Positions 11,001-18,785 of a stretch of 64,000 bases of DNA are shown piece after piece (the stretch's first letter is position 1; every line of letters begins with the position of its first letter). The translations under genes and the position numbers were made by a program. The notes below the pieces were generated by a model that was not told where the DNA came from, made no database searches, and saw nothing but the letters and a program-made list of their open reading frames with translations. This DNA comes from Bacteroidota bacterium (GTDB lineage: Bacteria; Bacteroidota; Bacteroidia; Chitinophagales; Chitinophagaceae), in NCBI GenBank assembly GCA_963169635.1, contig CAUJDL010000066.1, positions 1 to 64,000 on the forward strand, in the 5' to 3' direction.

Positions 11001-11447
11001 AACTTTTGCAATACCTTGTCTTATTTGATTTTTAAGGTGCTGATGATTGCCATCAAAAAAAACTACAATTTTATTATTTACTAATTTAGTAAGTCCACCA
11101 GCTTGTTGCCAATCTATACCTAAGCCAATATTACTTTGTTTATAATCTTCAAAATTTGTATAAACAACAATATTAGTTCTACGATTTAATGAGTATTCCA
11201 TAAATTCTTCTAAAGAAGGCAATTCTTCCTCAGCTACAAGAGCTACAAATTTGCCTAATTCTGTACCACCTTGTGCTACATAAGTATCAAAATTATCTGA
11301 CTGATAAAATTTCCATTTTAATTTTTTATGTTGAATACGATTCTTTCCAAACTCTACTGTATTTACTTGTGCATGTATGTTTGTTACAGTTAGTATAAAA
11401 AGAATACAAGCTATATTGAATATTATTCTACAAAAATTTCTTTGCAT
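8028..11447 (-). CDS. Large TolB-propeller/outer-membrane-barrel protein with peptidase-MA-like N-terminus
   Basis: A 1139-residue exported protein. Residues 1-27 form a signal peptide ending IHAQ. Residues about 30-250 resemble peptidase-MA-like proteins (LPQWLTDGYIAYAAENW) but I see no HExxH zinc motif. Residues about 300-560 contain TolB/WD40-type propeller blades (for example TWDGKGTRLLVIYAEEA and PTFVSFPNRSGIIFSSNRPG). A Thr/Lys-rich linker lies near 670-740. The C-terminal 380 or so residues alternate like a BamA/surface-antigen-type barrel and end in aromatic FALGLDF, as expected for an outer-membrane protein. Such fusions are known in Bacteroidota, with roles not established. Confidence 0.75.
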   Translation of the reverse strand: MQRNFCRIIFNIACILFILTVTNIHAQVNTVEFGKNRIQHKKLKWKFYQSDNFDTYVAQGGTELGKFVALVAEEELPSLEEFMEYSLNRRTNIVVYTNFEDYKQSNIGLGIDWQQAGGLTKLVNNKIVVFFDGNHQHLKNQIRQGIAKVITENLLFGDDIGEFASNQALLDLPQWLTDGYIAYAAENWSTTKDDELKNELLAGKYKNFYHFAYVKPTLAGQSFWNYIAEKYKKENVTYFLYLARIYKNLNTASQKICKKKFKEVLADFMVYQQDQYYEDIRKRKNNPKGKRTISEDVSKYNFYNFQINPNPKNNTYSVVRYKKGIYSVIVNENYYNERTLLKRGVKVKEGDQSPNYPIMTWDGKGTRLLVIYAEEAKIKMFVWDYVAKYKRFKQTIEGLDQILDASFMLDANTVILSAVKNGHSDIFIYKIQENKLEQITNDIYDDLNPTFVSFPNRSGIIFSSNRPGVDAVNTDTVLPSRYRFNIFLVDILNTSALKQITQLSNLKYGNATYPMQYNVNHFTFVADENGIGNRYAGFFSTQRDGLDTLYYIGDEILRNPTKEELDSTLAAWRKEKPDNVDYFQVYKDSTYTFPITNYQSSILETRIAGNNGMVSEVRREGDYKFLFKLQVDEKTLRSRNVNPALTNYMREQRGIAKPVKGKSKKVKTTPTTKDTTKTVAVTDTVKPVKKKLYQTEFDDEINTDTTNTTTDNTKTAIAENTEDKPTIKSKLFNYKLKFSTDYVLGGITNNILINRYQLYAGGSGPIQLNNGSDMNWSFRVGVSDLMEDIKFIGGFRFGQSLTDKDAFISFQNFRKRLDWGVTYYRSTMGVGLMTNISTRVYSGKLNTNLYQANVSYPFDETKRLGVTIGYRTDRLLVKAEDHIVLPINDSITNYALSRIEYVYDNTLNPAQNIWKGLRWKTYMDFNLPMSKGVSQKFNFNFGFDARNYVEIYRNFIWAVRAAGDFSWGDQKIIYYLGGVDGWVKPKFNSANAPAQDQTYAFQSLAVNMRGFNQNIANGNNAIVINSELRLPVFATFLNKPINNAFIRNFQVVQFIDLGTAWNGKFNGIQRPTTIYTGANADDPTTVRIKAGGIGPFVGGYGFGVRSTLLGYFLKADVAWEMKGIFKGKPIFYFALGLDF

Positions 11448-11553
11448 ATCTAATGCTTAATTTTTCTTTCTTAAAAGTATTGCAATAGTAAGTATTACCA
11501 ATTACACTTGCTAAAATTAGGTATTTAGTGTTTAATTTGCTATAAAAAAAGAT

Positions 11554-12189
11554 ATGATAAATGTTAAGGTTTTTACTTTTAATCCTGTACAAGAAAATAC
11601 TTATATCTTATATAATGAAAAAGGTAATGCTATCATTATAGATCCTGGTTGCTATTCTGAAAATGAACAAAACTCATTATATTCTTTTTTAACCACCAAT
11701 AAATTAACGCCTGTTCAATTAATCAATACTCATTGTCATTTAGATCATGTATTTGGAAATAAGTGGGTGTACGATACTTTTAAAACTGAATTATATATTC
11801 ATGCAAATGAAAAACCTGTATTAGCTTATGCACCAATTAGTGGTAGCCAATGGGGTTTAAATTTTGATAATTATCAAGGTCCTTTACATTTTATTAATGA
11901 AGGAGATTTGATACAATTAGATGATGATAAGTTATCAATTTTATTTACACCAGGCCATAGCCCAGGAAGCATTTCATTTTATTGTAAAGAACAAAATTTT
12001 GTTATTGCTGGTGATATATTATTTTATGAAAGTATTGGTAGAACTGATTTGCCAGGTGGTAATCATGCAACATTATTAAATAGTATAAGAGAAAAGCTTT
12101 TTGTTTTACCAAACGAAACTATTGTATATAATGGTCATGGACCATCTACAACTATACAACATGAAAAAAATTATAATCCATTTTTATAA
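11554..12189 (+). CDS. MBL-fold metallo-hydrolase (glyoxalase II-like)
   Basis: A 211-residue metallo-beta-lactamase-fold hydrolase. The metal-binding signature THCHLDHVFG supplies His60, His62, Asp64 and His65; further ligands are in TPGHSPGS, AGDILF and the late YNGHGP. This arrangement is that of the small glyoxalase II-like hydrolases that cleave thioesters, though family members also act on other substrates. No signal peptide is present, indicating a cytoplasmic enzyme. It is divergent from the large barrel protein and 155 bases upstream of the ClC gene, which has its own promoter. Confidence 0.88.
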   Translation: MINVKVFTFNPVQENTYILYNEKGNAIIIDPGCYSENEQNSLYSFLTTNKLTPVQLINTHCHLDHVFGNKWVYDTFKTELYIHANEKPVLAYAPISGSQWGLNFDNYQGPLHFINEGDLIQLDDDKLSILFTPGHSPGSISFYCKEQNFVIAGDILFYESIGRTDLPGGNHATLLNSIREKLFVLPNETIVYNGHGPSTTIQHEKNYNPFL

Positions 12190-12232
12190 AAGCAAATTTT
12201 AAAATTTACTGAAAATATTTTTTCTGAACATC

Positions 12233-12240
12233 TACCTTTG
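12233..12240 (+). promoter_or_regulatory. Promoter -7 element for the ClC gene
   Basis: TACCTTTG matches the Bacteroidota TAnnTTTG element about 105 bases before the ClC start. I see no clear -33 TTTG at the right distance, so this is a partial motif match. Confidence 0.4.
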
Positions 12241-12344
12241 TTCTAGCTTTCTAAAAAAACTTATATGGCTTTATAAAAAGTAATACTGTTGATGAATATA
12301 TTTTCTAAAGCCAATTTCTTATTAATAATTTTTTAAATTATAAG

Positions 12345-14210
12345 ATGAGCAACGGCATACCCATTTCTATTTCATTAACATCTACACTGCAAACAGAAAA
12401 TGTAAGCAATAAAAAAAAGTACAATAAATTAAGAACATTACGTTTATCTGTTTTAGCTGTTCTTATTGCAATATGTATAAGTTTTGTTGCAAAATTTCTT
12501 ATTCATTTAATAGACCTTATTACCAATATTTCTTTTTATGGTAATTTTTCTTTAGAGCCTGCTACACCAACACATCATACACTTGGTTTATTGGTAATTA
12601 TTGTACCTGTAATTGGTGGATTAATTGTAGGATTAATGGCTTTATATGGTTCTAAAGCAATTAGAGGTCATGGTATTCCTGAAGCAATGGAACAAATACT
12701 TACTAATCAAAGTAAAATAAAACCTTCTATTACATACTTAAAACCTTTATCTTCTGCTATTACCATTGGTACAGGTGGTCCTTTTGGTGCAGAAGGACCT
12801 ATTATTGCTACAGGAGGTGCATTAGGTTCTACCTTTGGACAATTAATAAAAATTACACCCAACGAAAGAAAAATATTACTTGCAGCAGGTGCTACAGCTG
12901 GTATGTCTGCAATATTTGCAAGCCCTGTAGCAGCAATATTATTAGCAATAGAATTATTGTTGTTCGAGTTTTCTGCACGTTCATTTATTCCTGTAGCATT
13001 AGCTTGTATTACAGGTGCTGCTGGTCATCATTTTTTATTTGGCAACGAAGTTGTTTTTCCTCTTAGTTCATTCATTGCTGCACCATCTAACTATGCACTA
13101 TTTTTTTATAGTGTTATGGGAATTATTATTGGTTTTACAGCAGTAATTGTTACAAAAATTGTATATGGCTTAGAAGATTTATTTGAAAAATTACCCATTC
13201 ATTGGGCTTGGTGGCCTGCAATTGGTGGTATTGCTGTTGGTGTTGTAGGTTATTTCTCTCCTCGTACTTTAGGTGTTGGTTATACAAATATTATAGATTT
13301 ACTTGCTGGTAATATGCCTTTACAAATTGTAGCATCGCTATGTATTTTAAAATTTATTTCTTGGGCTATTTCATTAAGTAGTGGTACATCTGGTGGTACA
13401 CTTGCACCATTATTAACTATTGGTGGTGCATTAGGTGCTTTAATAGGTAGCTTAGGTATGCAATGGTTTCCTCATGCAGGAATTAATATACCACTTGCTG
13501 TACTTGTTGGCATGTCTGCATTATTTGCAGGTGCTTCTAGAGCATTTCTTACTTCAATAGTTTTTGCATTAGAAACTACAGGACAGTCTAATGCATTATT
13601 GCCTTTATTAGCTACTTGTACACCTGCATATTTTATTTCTTTCTTCTTAATGGAAAATACTATTATGACAGAAAAAATTGCACGTAGAGGTATTACTACA
13701 CCAGACTCTTATGAACCTGATATTTTAGAAAAAACTTTAGTAGAACAAATTGAAACTGATAATGGAATGGTTGTAAATGATACTATGGAAATTGAAGAAG
13801 TTCGTAATTGGATGTTGAATGAAACTGATATACATGCTAATTATTTTATTGTAGCAGATAATGAAGGAAATTATAAAGGTTTATTAAGCTCATCTAACCT
13901 GAATAATTCATTATACCAAGCTAAACAATCTGTTGCTTCTATCATTAAAAGAAATCATGTATTTATACAACCAACAGCAACATTAAAAACAGCTGTAGAA
14001 ATTATGGCTAAAGAAAATATTGATATTTTACCTGTAGTATTAGAGAATAAAGTAATTGGTATTTTAACCTATCAACATATTATTGCTATTTATAAAACAG
14101 GAATTGATGAAAATGAGAAAAAGCAACAACATATTTCATTACAACGTCAAAGATTAAAACTATTAGTACACGGACAAAAATTGGTTTCTTTTTTAAAAAG
14201 TAAAAAATAA
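12345..14210 (+). CDS. ClC-family chloride channel/transporter with C-terminal CBS pair
   Basis: A 621-residue inner-membrane ClC protein. The selectivity-filter motifs are RGHGIPEAME near 107, GPFGAEGPIIATGG near 145 (with the gating glutamate of the GxEGP motif) and SSGTSGGTLAPLL near 345. Ten or more hydrophobic helices fill residues 30-435. A pair of CBS domains at about 470-590 probably binds adenine nucleotides and tunes transport. A glutamate in LLAIELLLFEF is near the position of the proton glutamate of antiporters, so chloride/proton exchange is possible, but this is inference. The MazG-like gene follows after 5 bases. Confidence 0.92.
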   Translation: MSNGIPISISLTSTLQTENVSNKKKYNKLRTLRLSVLAVLIAICISFVAKFLIHLIDLITNISFYGNFSLEPATPTHHTLGLLVIIVPVIGGLIVGLMALYGSKAIRGHGIPEAMEQILTNQSKIKPSITYLKPLSSAITIGTGGPFGAEGPIIATGGALGSTFGQLIKITPNERKILLAAGATAGMSAIFASPVAAILLAIELLLFEFSARSFIPVALACITGAAGHHFLFGNEVVFPLSSFIAAPSNYALFFYSVMGIIIGFTAVIVTKIVYGLEDLFEKLPIHWAWWPAIGGIAVGVVGYFSPRTLGVGYTNIIDLLAGNMPLQIVASLCILKFISWAISLSSGTSGGTLAPLLTIGGALGALIGSLGMQWFPHAGINIPLAVLVGMSALFAGASRAFLTSIVFALETTGQSNALLPLLATCTPAYFISFFLMENTIMTEKIARRGITTPDSYEPDILEKTLVEQIETDNGMVVNDTMEIEEVRNWMLNETDIHANYFIVADNEGNYKGLLSSSNLNNSLYQAKQSVASIIKRNHVFIQPTATLKTAVEIMAKENIDILPVVLENKVIGILTYQHIIAIYKTGIDENEKKQQHISLQRQRLKLLVHGQKLVSFLKSKK

Positions 14211-14215
14211 ATACC

Positions 14216-14542
14216 ATGACAATTGATGCAGCTCAACAACAAGTAGATAATTGGATTAAAACTGTTGGTGTAAGATATTTTAATGAACTTACTAACTTAG
14301 GCATTTTAATGGAAGAAGTAGGCGAATTATCTCGTTTAATGGTAAGAACTTATGGCGAACAATCATTTAAAGAATCTGATAAAGGCAAAGATATAGCAGA
14401 TGAAATGGCAGATATTTTATGGGTATTAATATGTTTAGCCAACCAAACAGGCGTTAATTTAACTGAAGCTTTTAAAAAAAATATGGAGAAAAAAAATAAT
14501 AGAGATTTTTTACGCCATCAACACAATAAAAAGATACAATAG
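14216..14542 (+). CDS. MazG-like nucleotide pyrophosphohydrolase
   Basis: A 108-residue single-domain MazG-type protein. The helical metal-binding motif is seen as LMEEVGELSRLMVRTYGE and, later, DIADEMADILWVLICLANQTG, giving the ExxE and ExxD acidic pattern. The family hydrolyses nucleoside triphosphates to monophosphates and is linked to clearing aberrant nucleotides; the exact substrate is unknown. It begins 5 bases after the ClC gene and is probably co-transcribed with it. A full two-domain MazG is encoded separately at 27972-28751. Confidence 0.88.
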   Translation: MTIDAAQQQVDNWIKTVGVRYFNELTNLGILMEEVGELSRLMVRTYGEQSFKESDKGKDIADEMADILWVLICLANQTGVNLTEAFKKNMEKKNNRDFLRHQHNKKIQ

Positions 14543-14574
14543 TCGTTCTAGATATAAGTATTTAATAATATCTT

Positions 14575-14823
14575 ATGAATATTAGTACCTTTTTATTTTC
14601 GCAAAGCATAGTAATTTATAGCTCAGCATTTATTTTAATTGTAATTGCTGCCATTATTTTTAAAGTATATTTTTCTATTTCTATTAAAAATAAATTAAAA
14701 GAATATCAAAGCGAAATAGCCAAAAGTCATTCTAAAATTTTGAAGTTAGAAGTTACTAATCAACAATTAAATCAGCGTGTACACGAATTAGAGAATATTA
14801 TTCAACGCCCTAAAATTGCTTAA
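14575..14823 (+). CDS. Small single-pass membrane protein with coiled coil (hypothetical)
   Basis: An 82-residue protein of unknown function. Residues about 11-33 form one membrane helix (IVIYSSAFILIVIAAIIFKV). Residues about 38-75 are charged and heptad-like (KLKEYQSEIAKSHSKILKLE and onward), predicting a short coiled coil. It starts 32 bases after the MazG-like gene, likely at the end of that transcript. The topology resembles small membrane anchors, but no family is recognised. Confidence 0.65.
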   Translation: MNISTFLFSQSIVIYSSAFILIVIAAIIFKVYFSISIKNKLKEYQSEIAKSHSKILKLEVTNQQLNQRVHELENIIQRPKIA

Positions 14824-14945
14824 TACATTTATTTTCACTTCATTTTTATTATTAAAACTTAGTTAGTTTTATCGCTTCTTTAGTTTAAACACTATTATCT
14901 AAAAATCTAGGTTTATTTTTCTGTTCATAATGTTTGCTTTTTCTT

Positions 14946-14953
14946 TAGGTTTG
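14946..14953 (+). promoter_or_regulatory. Promoter -7 element for glyS
   Basis: TAGGTTTG matches TAnnTTTG and ends 8 bases before the glyS ATG, so the predicted transcript would be leaderless or nearly so. No well-spaced -33 element is seen. Confidence 0.45.
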
Positions 14954-14961
14954 CCACCATT

Positions 14962-16434
14962 ATGAGTACACAACAGGATAATATATTTCAACAAATTATT
15001 TCTCATGCCAAAGAATATGGCTTTGTATTTCCATCAAGTGAAATTTATGATGGCTTAAGTGCCGTTTATGATTATGGTCCTTATGGTAGCGAACTGAAAA
15101 AAAATATTAGAGAATATTGGTGGAAAAGTATGACACAACTGCATGATAATATTGTAGGTATTGATGCTGCAATATTTATGCACCCTACAACATGGAAAGC
15201 TAGTGGACATATTGATAATTTTAGCGACCCCATGATTGATAATAAGGATAGTAAAAAACGCTATAGAGTTGATCACTTAATAGAAGCTAAAGCAGATACT
15301 CTTGCACAAGAAGGTAAAAAAGAAGAAGAGTTTGCTTTATTACAAAAAATGGATAACCTTTTAGCTGCTGAAGATTTTGATGGACTAAAACAATTAATTT
15401 TAGATAACAATATTACTTGTAGTGTAAGTGGTACAGCAAATTGGACAGATATTCGCCAATTTAATTTAATGTTTAAAACAGAGTTTGGTGCTGTAGCTGC
15501 TGATAATCCTGATGATAATATTGTATATCTAAGACCAGAAACTGCACAAGGTATTTTTGTAAACTTTTTAAATGTTCAAAAAACTGCCAGAATGAAAATA
15601 CCATTTGGTATTGCACAAACTGGTAAAGCTTTTAGAAATGAAATTGTAGCCAGACAATTTATTTTTAGAATGAGAGAATTTGAACAAATGGAAATGCAAT
15701 TTTTTGTTAGGCCAGGTACTGAAGCTGAATGGTATAAATTTTGGAAAGAAGAAAGATTAAATTGGCATTTAAGCTTAAGATTGCCTAAAGAAAAATATCG
15801 CTATCACGACCATATTAAATTAGCACATTATGCTAAAGAAGCTTGTGATATTGAGTTTGAATTTCCTATTGGGTTTAAAGAAGTAGAAGGCATACATAGC
15901 AGAAGCAATTTTGACTTAAGCCAACATCAACAATACAGCAGAAAAAAACAACAATATTTTGATAATGATATAAATCCTGCAACAGGTAAGCCTTATGGCA
16001 ATTATATTCCTTATGTTATTGAAACTTCTATTGGTTTAGATAGAATGTTTTTATTAATTCTTTCTAATGCTTATGAAGAAGAAAAAATAACTAAGGAAGA
16101 TGGCAGTACAGATAGCAGAGTTGTATTACACATTCCTGCTAAAATTGCTCCTGTTAAATTAGCAATATTGCCATTACTTAAAAAAGATGGATTACCAGAA
16201 ATTGCTCAAGAGTTATTAGCAAGCTGTAAGCCTTACTTTAAATGCTTTTATGAAGAAAAAGATGCAATTGGCAAACGCTATCGCAGACAAGATGCTATAG
16301 GTACACCATTTTGTGTAACGATAGATCATCAAACTAAAGAAGATAATACTGTAACTATACGTTATAGAGATAGTATGCAACAAGAACGCATACCCATTAG
16401 TAAAGTAAAACAATTAGTATTAGAAGCTATTTAA
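14962..16434 (+). CDS. glyS: Glycyl-tRNA synthetase, alpha2 type
   Basis: A 490-residue class II synthetase of the homodimeric (eukaryote/archaea-like) type that charges tRNA-Gly. Class II motif 2 is seen at GIAQTGKAFRNEI with FRMREFEQMEMQFF, and motif 3 at YVIETSIGLDRMFLLIL. The opening GFVFPSSEIYDGLSAVYDYG is diagnostic for this enzyme. The anticodon-binding domain occupies about 390-490 (KLAILPLLKKDGLPE). Length fits Bacteroidota orthologues, which have a short insertion near 100-150. A hairpin terminator follows at 16465-16490. Confidence 0.96.
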   Translation: MSTQQDNIFQQIISHAKEYGFVFPSSEIYDGLSAVYDYGPYGSELKKNIREYWWKSMTQLHDNIVGIDAAIFMHPTTWKASGHIDNFSDPMIDNKDSKKRYRVDHLIEAKADTLAQEGKKEEEFALLQKMDNLLAAEDFDGLKQLILDNNITCSVSGTANWTDIRQFNLMFKTEFGAVAADNPDDNIVYLRPETAQGIFVNFLNVQKTARMKIPFGIAQTGKAFRNEIVARQFIFRMREFEQMEMQFFVRPGTEAEWYKFWKEERLNWHLSLRLPKEKYRYHDHIKLAHYAKEACDIEFEFPIGFKEVEGIHSRSNFDLSQHQQYSRKKQQYFDNDINPATGKPYGNYIPYVIETSIGLDRMFLLILSNAYEEEKITKEDGSTDSRVVLHIPAKIAPVKLAILPLLKKDGLPEIAQELLASCKPYFKCFYEEKDAIGKRYRRQDAIGTPFCVTIDHQTKEDNTVTIRYRDSMQQERIPISKVKQLVLEAI

Positions 16435-16447
16435 TGATTAATAAAAA

Positions 16448-16828
16448 TTAATGATGAGATGAAGAGCGGTGTTTTTTATACCGCTTTTTTCTTTTGTCTT
16501 TATTATATAAAAAATATAGAAAGAGTAAAAAATATATTACTGTTATTGCTAAGAATATTAATAAAAATTTTTTATGCATTAACTCTAAATAAATAAAACT
16601 AACTGCTGCAAACGTTAAACTCTCAAACAAAAAAATTAATTTAGCTGTACTGCCTAAAGTTTTCTCAAACCAATCTAATGCAGATGAAACAAATAAGAAA
16701 AAGAAAGCAATGAGAAGTAGTATAATGCAAATAGCAAATTTTTTATACTCAAACATTTTAAAGGCAATAGGTAATAATATTAACCCTGCAATAAAATGAC
16801 AGATTCTTTTAAATCTTTCGTTTTTCAT
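16448..16828 (-). CDS. Hypothetical four-helix membrane protein
   Basis: A 126-residue protein of unknown function. Four hydrophobic segments are visible at about residues 10-22, 28-50, 62-82 and 88-110, followed by a very basic cytoplasmic tail (KDKRKKRYKKHRSSSHH). Its last codons include the glyS terminator hairpin on the other strand. It lies 26 bases downstream of fpr on the same strand, so the two may be co-transcribed. No domain is recognised. Confidence 0.65.
   Translation of the reverse strand: MKNERFKRICHFIAGLILLPIAFKMFEYKKFAICIILLLIAFFFLFVSSALDWFEKTLGSTAKLIFLFESLTFAAVSFIYLELMHKKFLLIFLAITVIYFLLFLYFLYNKDKRKKRYKKHRSSSHH
16465..16490 (+). terminator. Terminator for glyS
   Basis: AGCGGT (16465-16470) pairs with ACCGCT (16480-16485), followed by a T run. 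It lies 30 bases past the glyS stop and inside the 3' coding end of the convergent membrane-protein gene. Confidence 0.65.
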
Positions 16829-16854
16829 TCAATCAATAAGATTTGTATAATTGA

Positions 16855-17586
16855 TTATCCATACAATTCAAGATGTATAGCTTTTTTATCATAACCCATA
16901 GCTACAATTTTTTCTTTAGCTTCATCAATCATATTTTTCCAACCACATAAATAAAAATGTGCTGGTTGTTTATTTTCTTGTAAAAGCTTTTCATACACTG
17001 CATGTACATAGCCTTTATAAGCACCTTCACATACTTCAGCCTCTCTTGAAAATACTGGATGATAAAAAAAGTAAGGAAGTTTTTTTTGTAATTCGTTTAA
17101 TTCATTTTTATACAAAGCATCTTGTAAAGTTCTACATCCAAAAATGATATGAATATTTTTTTGTGGTTGAAGATTGTTATTATCTAAATAACTAATCATA
17201 GAACGAAAAGGTGCAATACCTGTACCAGTACAAATTAAAAAAGTATCTGTTTCTATATTTTCTGGTAAAGTAAATTTTCCTAATGGTCCTCTAAAAGTAA
17301 GTTCATCACCAACATTAATATGATTAAATAAATAATTAGTACCAGCACCACCCTCTAATAATACAATTACTAATTCTATTACATTAGTACCATCTGGTGC
17401 AGAAGCTATAGAATAACTTCGCCAACGTTTATTTTTTTGTTCATGAATTGGTAAATCAAGTGTTACAAATTGTCCTGATACAAATTCAAAATTTTGTGTT
17501 GCAGGAATTTCTATCCAAAATCTACGTGTACTTTGAGTCTCGTTTTCTATTCGGATAACTTTTCCAATTTTCCAAGGCTCTAACAT
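16855..17586 (-). CDS. Ferredoxin--NADP reductase-like flavoprotein
   Basis: A 243-residue FAD/NAD(P) oxidoreductase of the FNR superfamily, cytoplasmic. The FAD-binding motif is RSYSIASAP near residue 57; the NAD(P)-binding motif is CTGTGIAPFRSMI near 119; later segments FGCRTLQDALY and FYLCGWKNMIDEAKE match the nucleotide domain, and the C-terminus HLELYG suits the family. There is no 2Fe-2S ferredoxin domain, so it is not PaaE. It could reduce ferredoxin, flavodoxin or another partner; the partner is not known. Confidence 0.85.
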   Translation of the reverse strand: MLEPWKIGKVIRIENETQSTRRFWIEIPATQNFEFVSGQFVTLDLPIHEQKNKRWRSYSIASAPDGTNVIELVIVLLEGGAGTNYLFNHINVGDELTFRGPLGKFTLPENIETDTFLICTGTGIAPFRSMISYLDNNNLQPQKNIHIIFGCRTLQDALYKNELNELQKKLPYFFYHPVFSREAEVCEGAYKGYVHAVYEKLLQENKQPAHFYLCGWKNMIDEAKEKIVAMGYDKKAIHLELYG

Positions 17587-17785
17587 AGTAGGTTTATTTT
17601 ACCACAATTTATAATACTTCGTACACAAAAGCAAGTTTTTAAATAAGTATTTTATTGTTGATAAATTACCATAAACCAAACAATAGAAATAATACAACGA
17701 TTATCTACACTATTGTATTAAAAAATAATGCAAATAAATTGCTGAAGAAAAATAGAAAAATAAAAATATTAAATTTTGTAGTGCC

Positions 17786-18439
17786 TTACATTTTCTTAGC
17801 ATCTTCTACAAATTTGGCTAAGCCAATATCTGTTAAAGGATGTTTTAGTAAGCCTAAAATAGAATCTAATGGAGATGTACAAACATCTGCACCAGCAGCA
17901 GCACATTTTACAATATGATTAGGTGTACGAATAGAAGCTGCTAATATTTCACTTTTAAATCCTTGTACAGCATATATCTGTGCTATTTCTTCAATTAGTT
18001 GTACACCATCCCAACCACTATCATCAATTCTACCAATAAAAGGAGAGATATATGTAGCACCAGCTTTTGCTGCTAAAATTGCTTGTCCTGCACTAAAAAT
18101 TAATGTACAATTGGTTTTAATACCATTATCTGTAAACCATTTAATGGCTTTTACACCATCTTTAATCATAGGAACTTTTACAACAATATTTTTATGAATA
18201 GCTGCTAATTTTTTTCCTTCTTCTATCATCTCATTATAAGTAGTACTAAAAACTTCTGCACTTACATCTCCACCATCTACTAATTCACAAATTGTTTTAT
18301 AATGGTTCATAATTGCATCATTTCCTTTCACACCTTCTTTTGCCATTAATGATGGATTTGTTGTAACACCATCTAAAATTCCTAAATCATGTGCTTCTTT
18401 AATTTGTGCAAGATTTGCAGTATCTATAAAAAATTTCAT
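17786..18439 (-). CDS. fsa: Fructose-6-phosphate aldolase / transaldolase-like protein
   Basis: A TIM-barrel aldolase of the small transaldolase (TalC/Fsa) family. I chose the ATG at 18439 because family members start MKFFIDTA; an in-frame start 18 bases upstream (MNKLYS) is less likely. Motifs include DGVTTNPSLMAKEG, the Schiff-base region NIVVKVPMIKDGVKAI, GATYISPFIGRIDD and KSEILAASIRTPNHI. Members catalyse either transaldolase transfer or fructose-6-phosphate cleavage; sequence alone does not settle which. It is 217 residues long. Confidence 0.9.
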   Translation of the reverse strand: MKFFIDTANLAQIKEAHDLGILDGVTTNPSLMAKEGVKGNDAIMNHYKTICELVDGGDVSAEVFSTTYNEMIEEGKKLAAIHKNIVVKVPMIKDGVKAIKWFTDNGIKTNCTLIFSAGQAILAAKAGATYISPFIGRIDDSGWDGVQLIEEIAQIYAVQGFKSEILAASIRTPNHIVKCAAAGADVCTSPLDSILGLLKHPLTDIGLAKFVEDAKKM

Positions 18440-18530
18440 GCTATAAAGTTTATTCATTTAAAAAAGTAATTTCCTTCATAAAGTATGAGGAAATTAACAG
18501 TAGTATTTATTCTTCTGAAGTAAAAAAAAT

Positions 18531-18624
18531 GGCAGGCTACTCACATCGCACCGCTCAACCGCCTATCCTTGCTGTATTCCTACCCTGGGGAGTTTCAGCA
18601 GGAGCTGGTCGTATAAGACCTGCC
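18531..18624 (-). ncRNA. ffs: Signal recognition particle RNA, small bacterial type
   Basis: On the minus strand a 94-base RNA begins GGCAGG and ends CCTGCC, closing a long hairpin. The apical part contains CCAGG-GTA-GGAA-TAC-AGCAAGG, which matches SRP domain IV: a GGAA tetraloop on a short stem flanked by the CAGG / AGCA internal loop bound by Ffh. A T run (18530-18523) follows the closing stem directly, as in a terminator. A TACTTTTG promoter element sits just upstream. Recognised by motif and fold; exact ends are estimates. Confidence 0.88.
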
Positions 18625-18628
18625 AGTG

Positions 18629-18636
18629 CAAAAGTA
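18629..18636 (-). promoter_or_regulatory. Promoter -7 element for SRP RNA
   Basis: TACTTTTG on the minus strand ends 4 bases before the first base of the SRP hairpin, an expected distance to a start site. No clear -33 element is seen. Confidence 0.55.
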
Positions 18637-18785
18637 AGGGTTCTGATTTTCTGAAAAAAGAAATTGAATTTTTTTTAAGAATTATCTATTAATTGTTATG
18701 TAAAGTGCTTCCTTGTATAAGAATTTTATTTTTTAAGCTGTTAATTTATTTTATGTAACATTGTTGTTAGCAAATTTAATTTATC

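Larger units (their letters stand above)
18440..18785. other. Intergenic region holding the SRP RNA
   Basis: These 346 bases between the aldolase and the YfcC gene contain the SRP RNA and its promoter. The remaining 150 or so bases before 18786 are AT-rich and I see no further gene or clear promoter. Confidence 0.5.

Noticed and set aside
16855-17586. Flavoprotein as the missing PaaE
   Set aside because: It lacks the C-terminal 2Fe-2S ferredoxin domain and is far from the paa genes.
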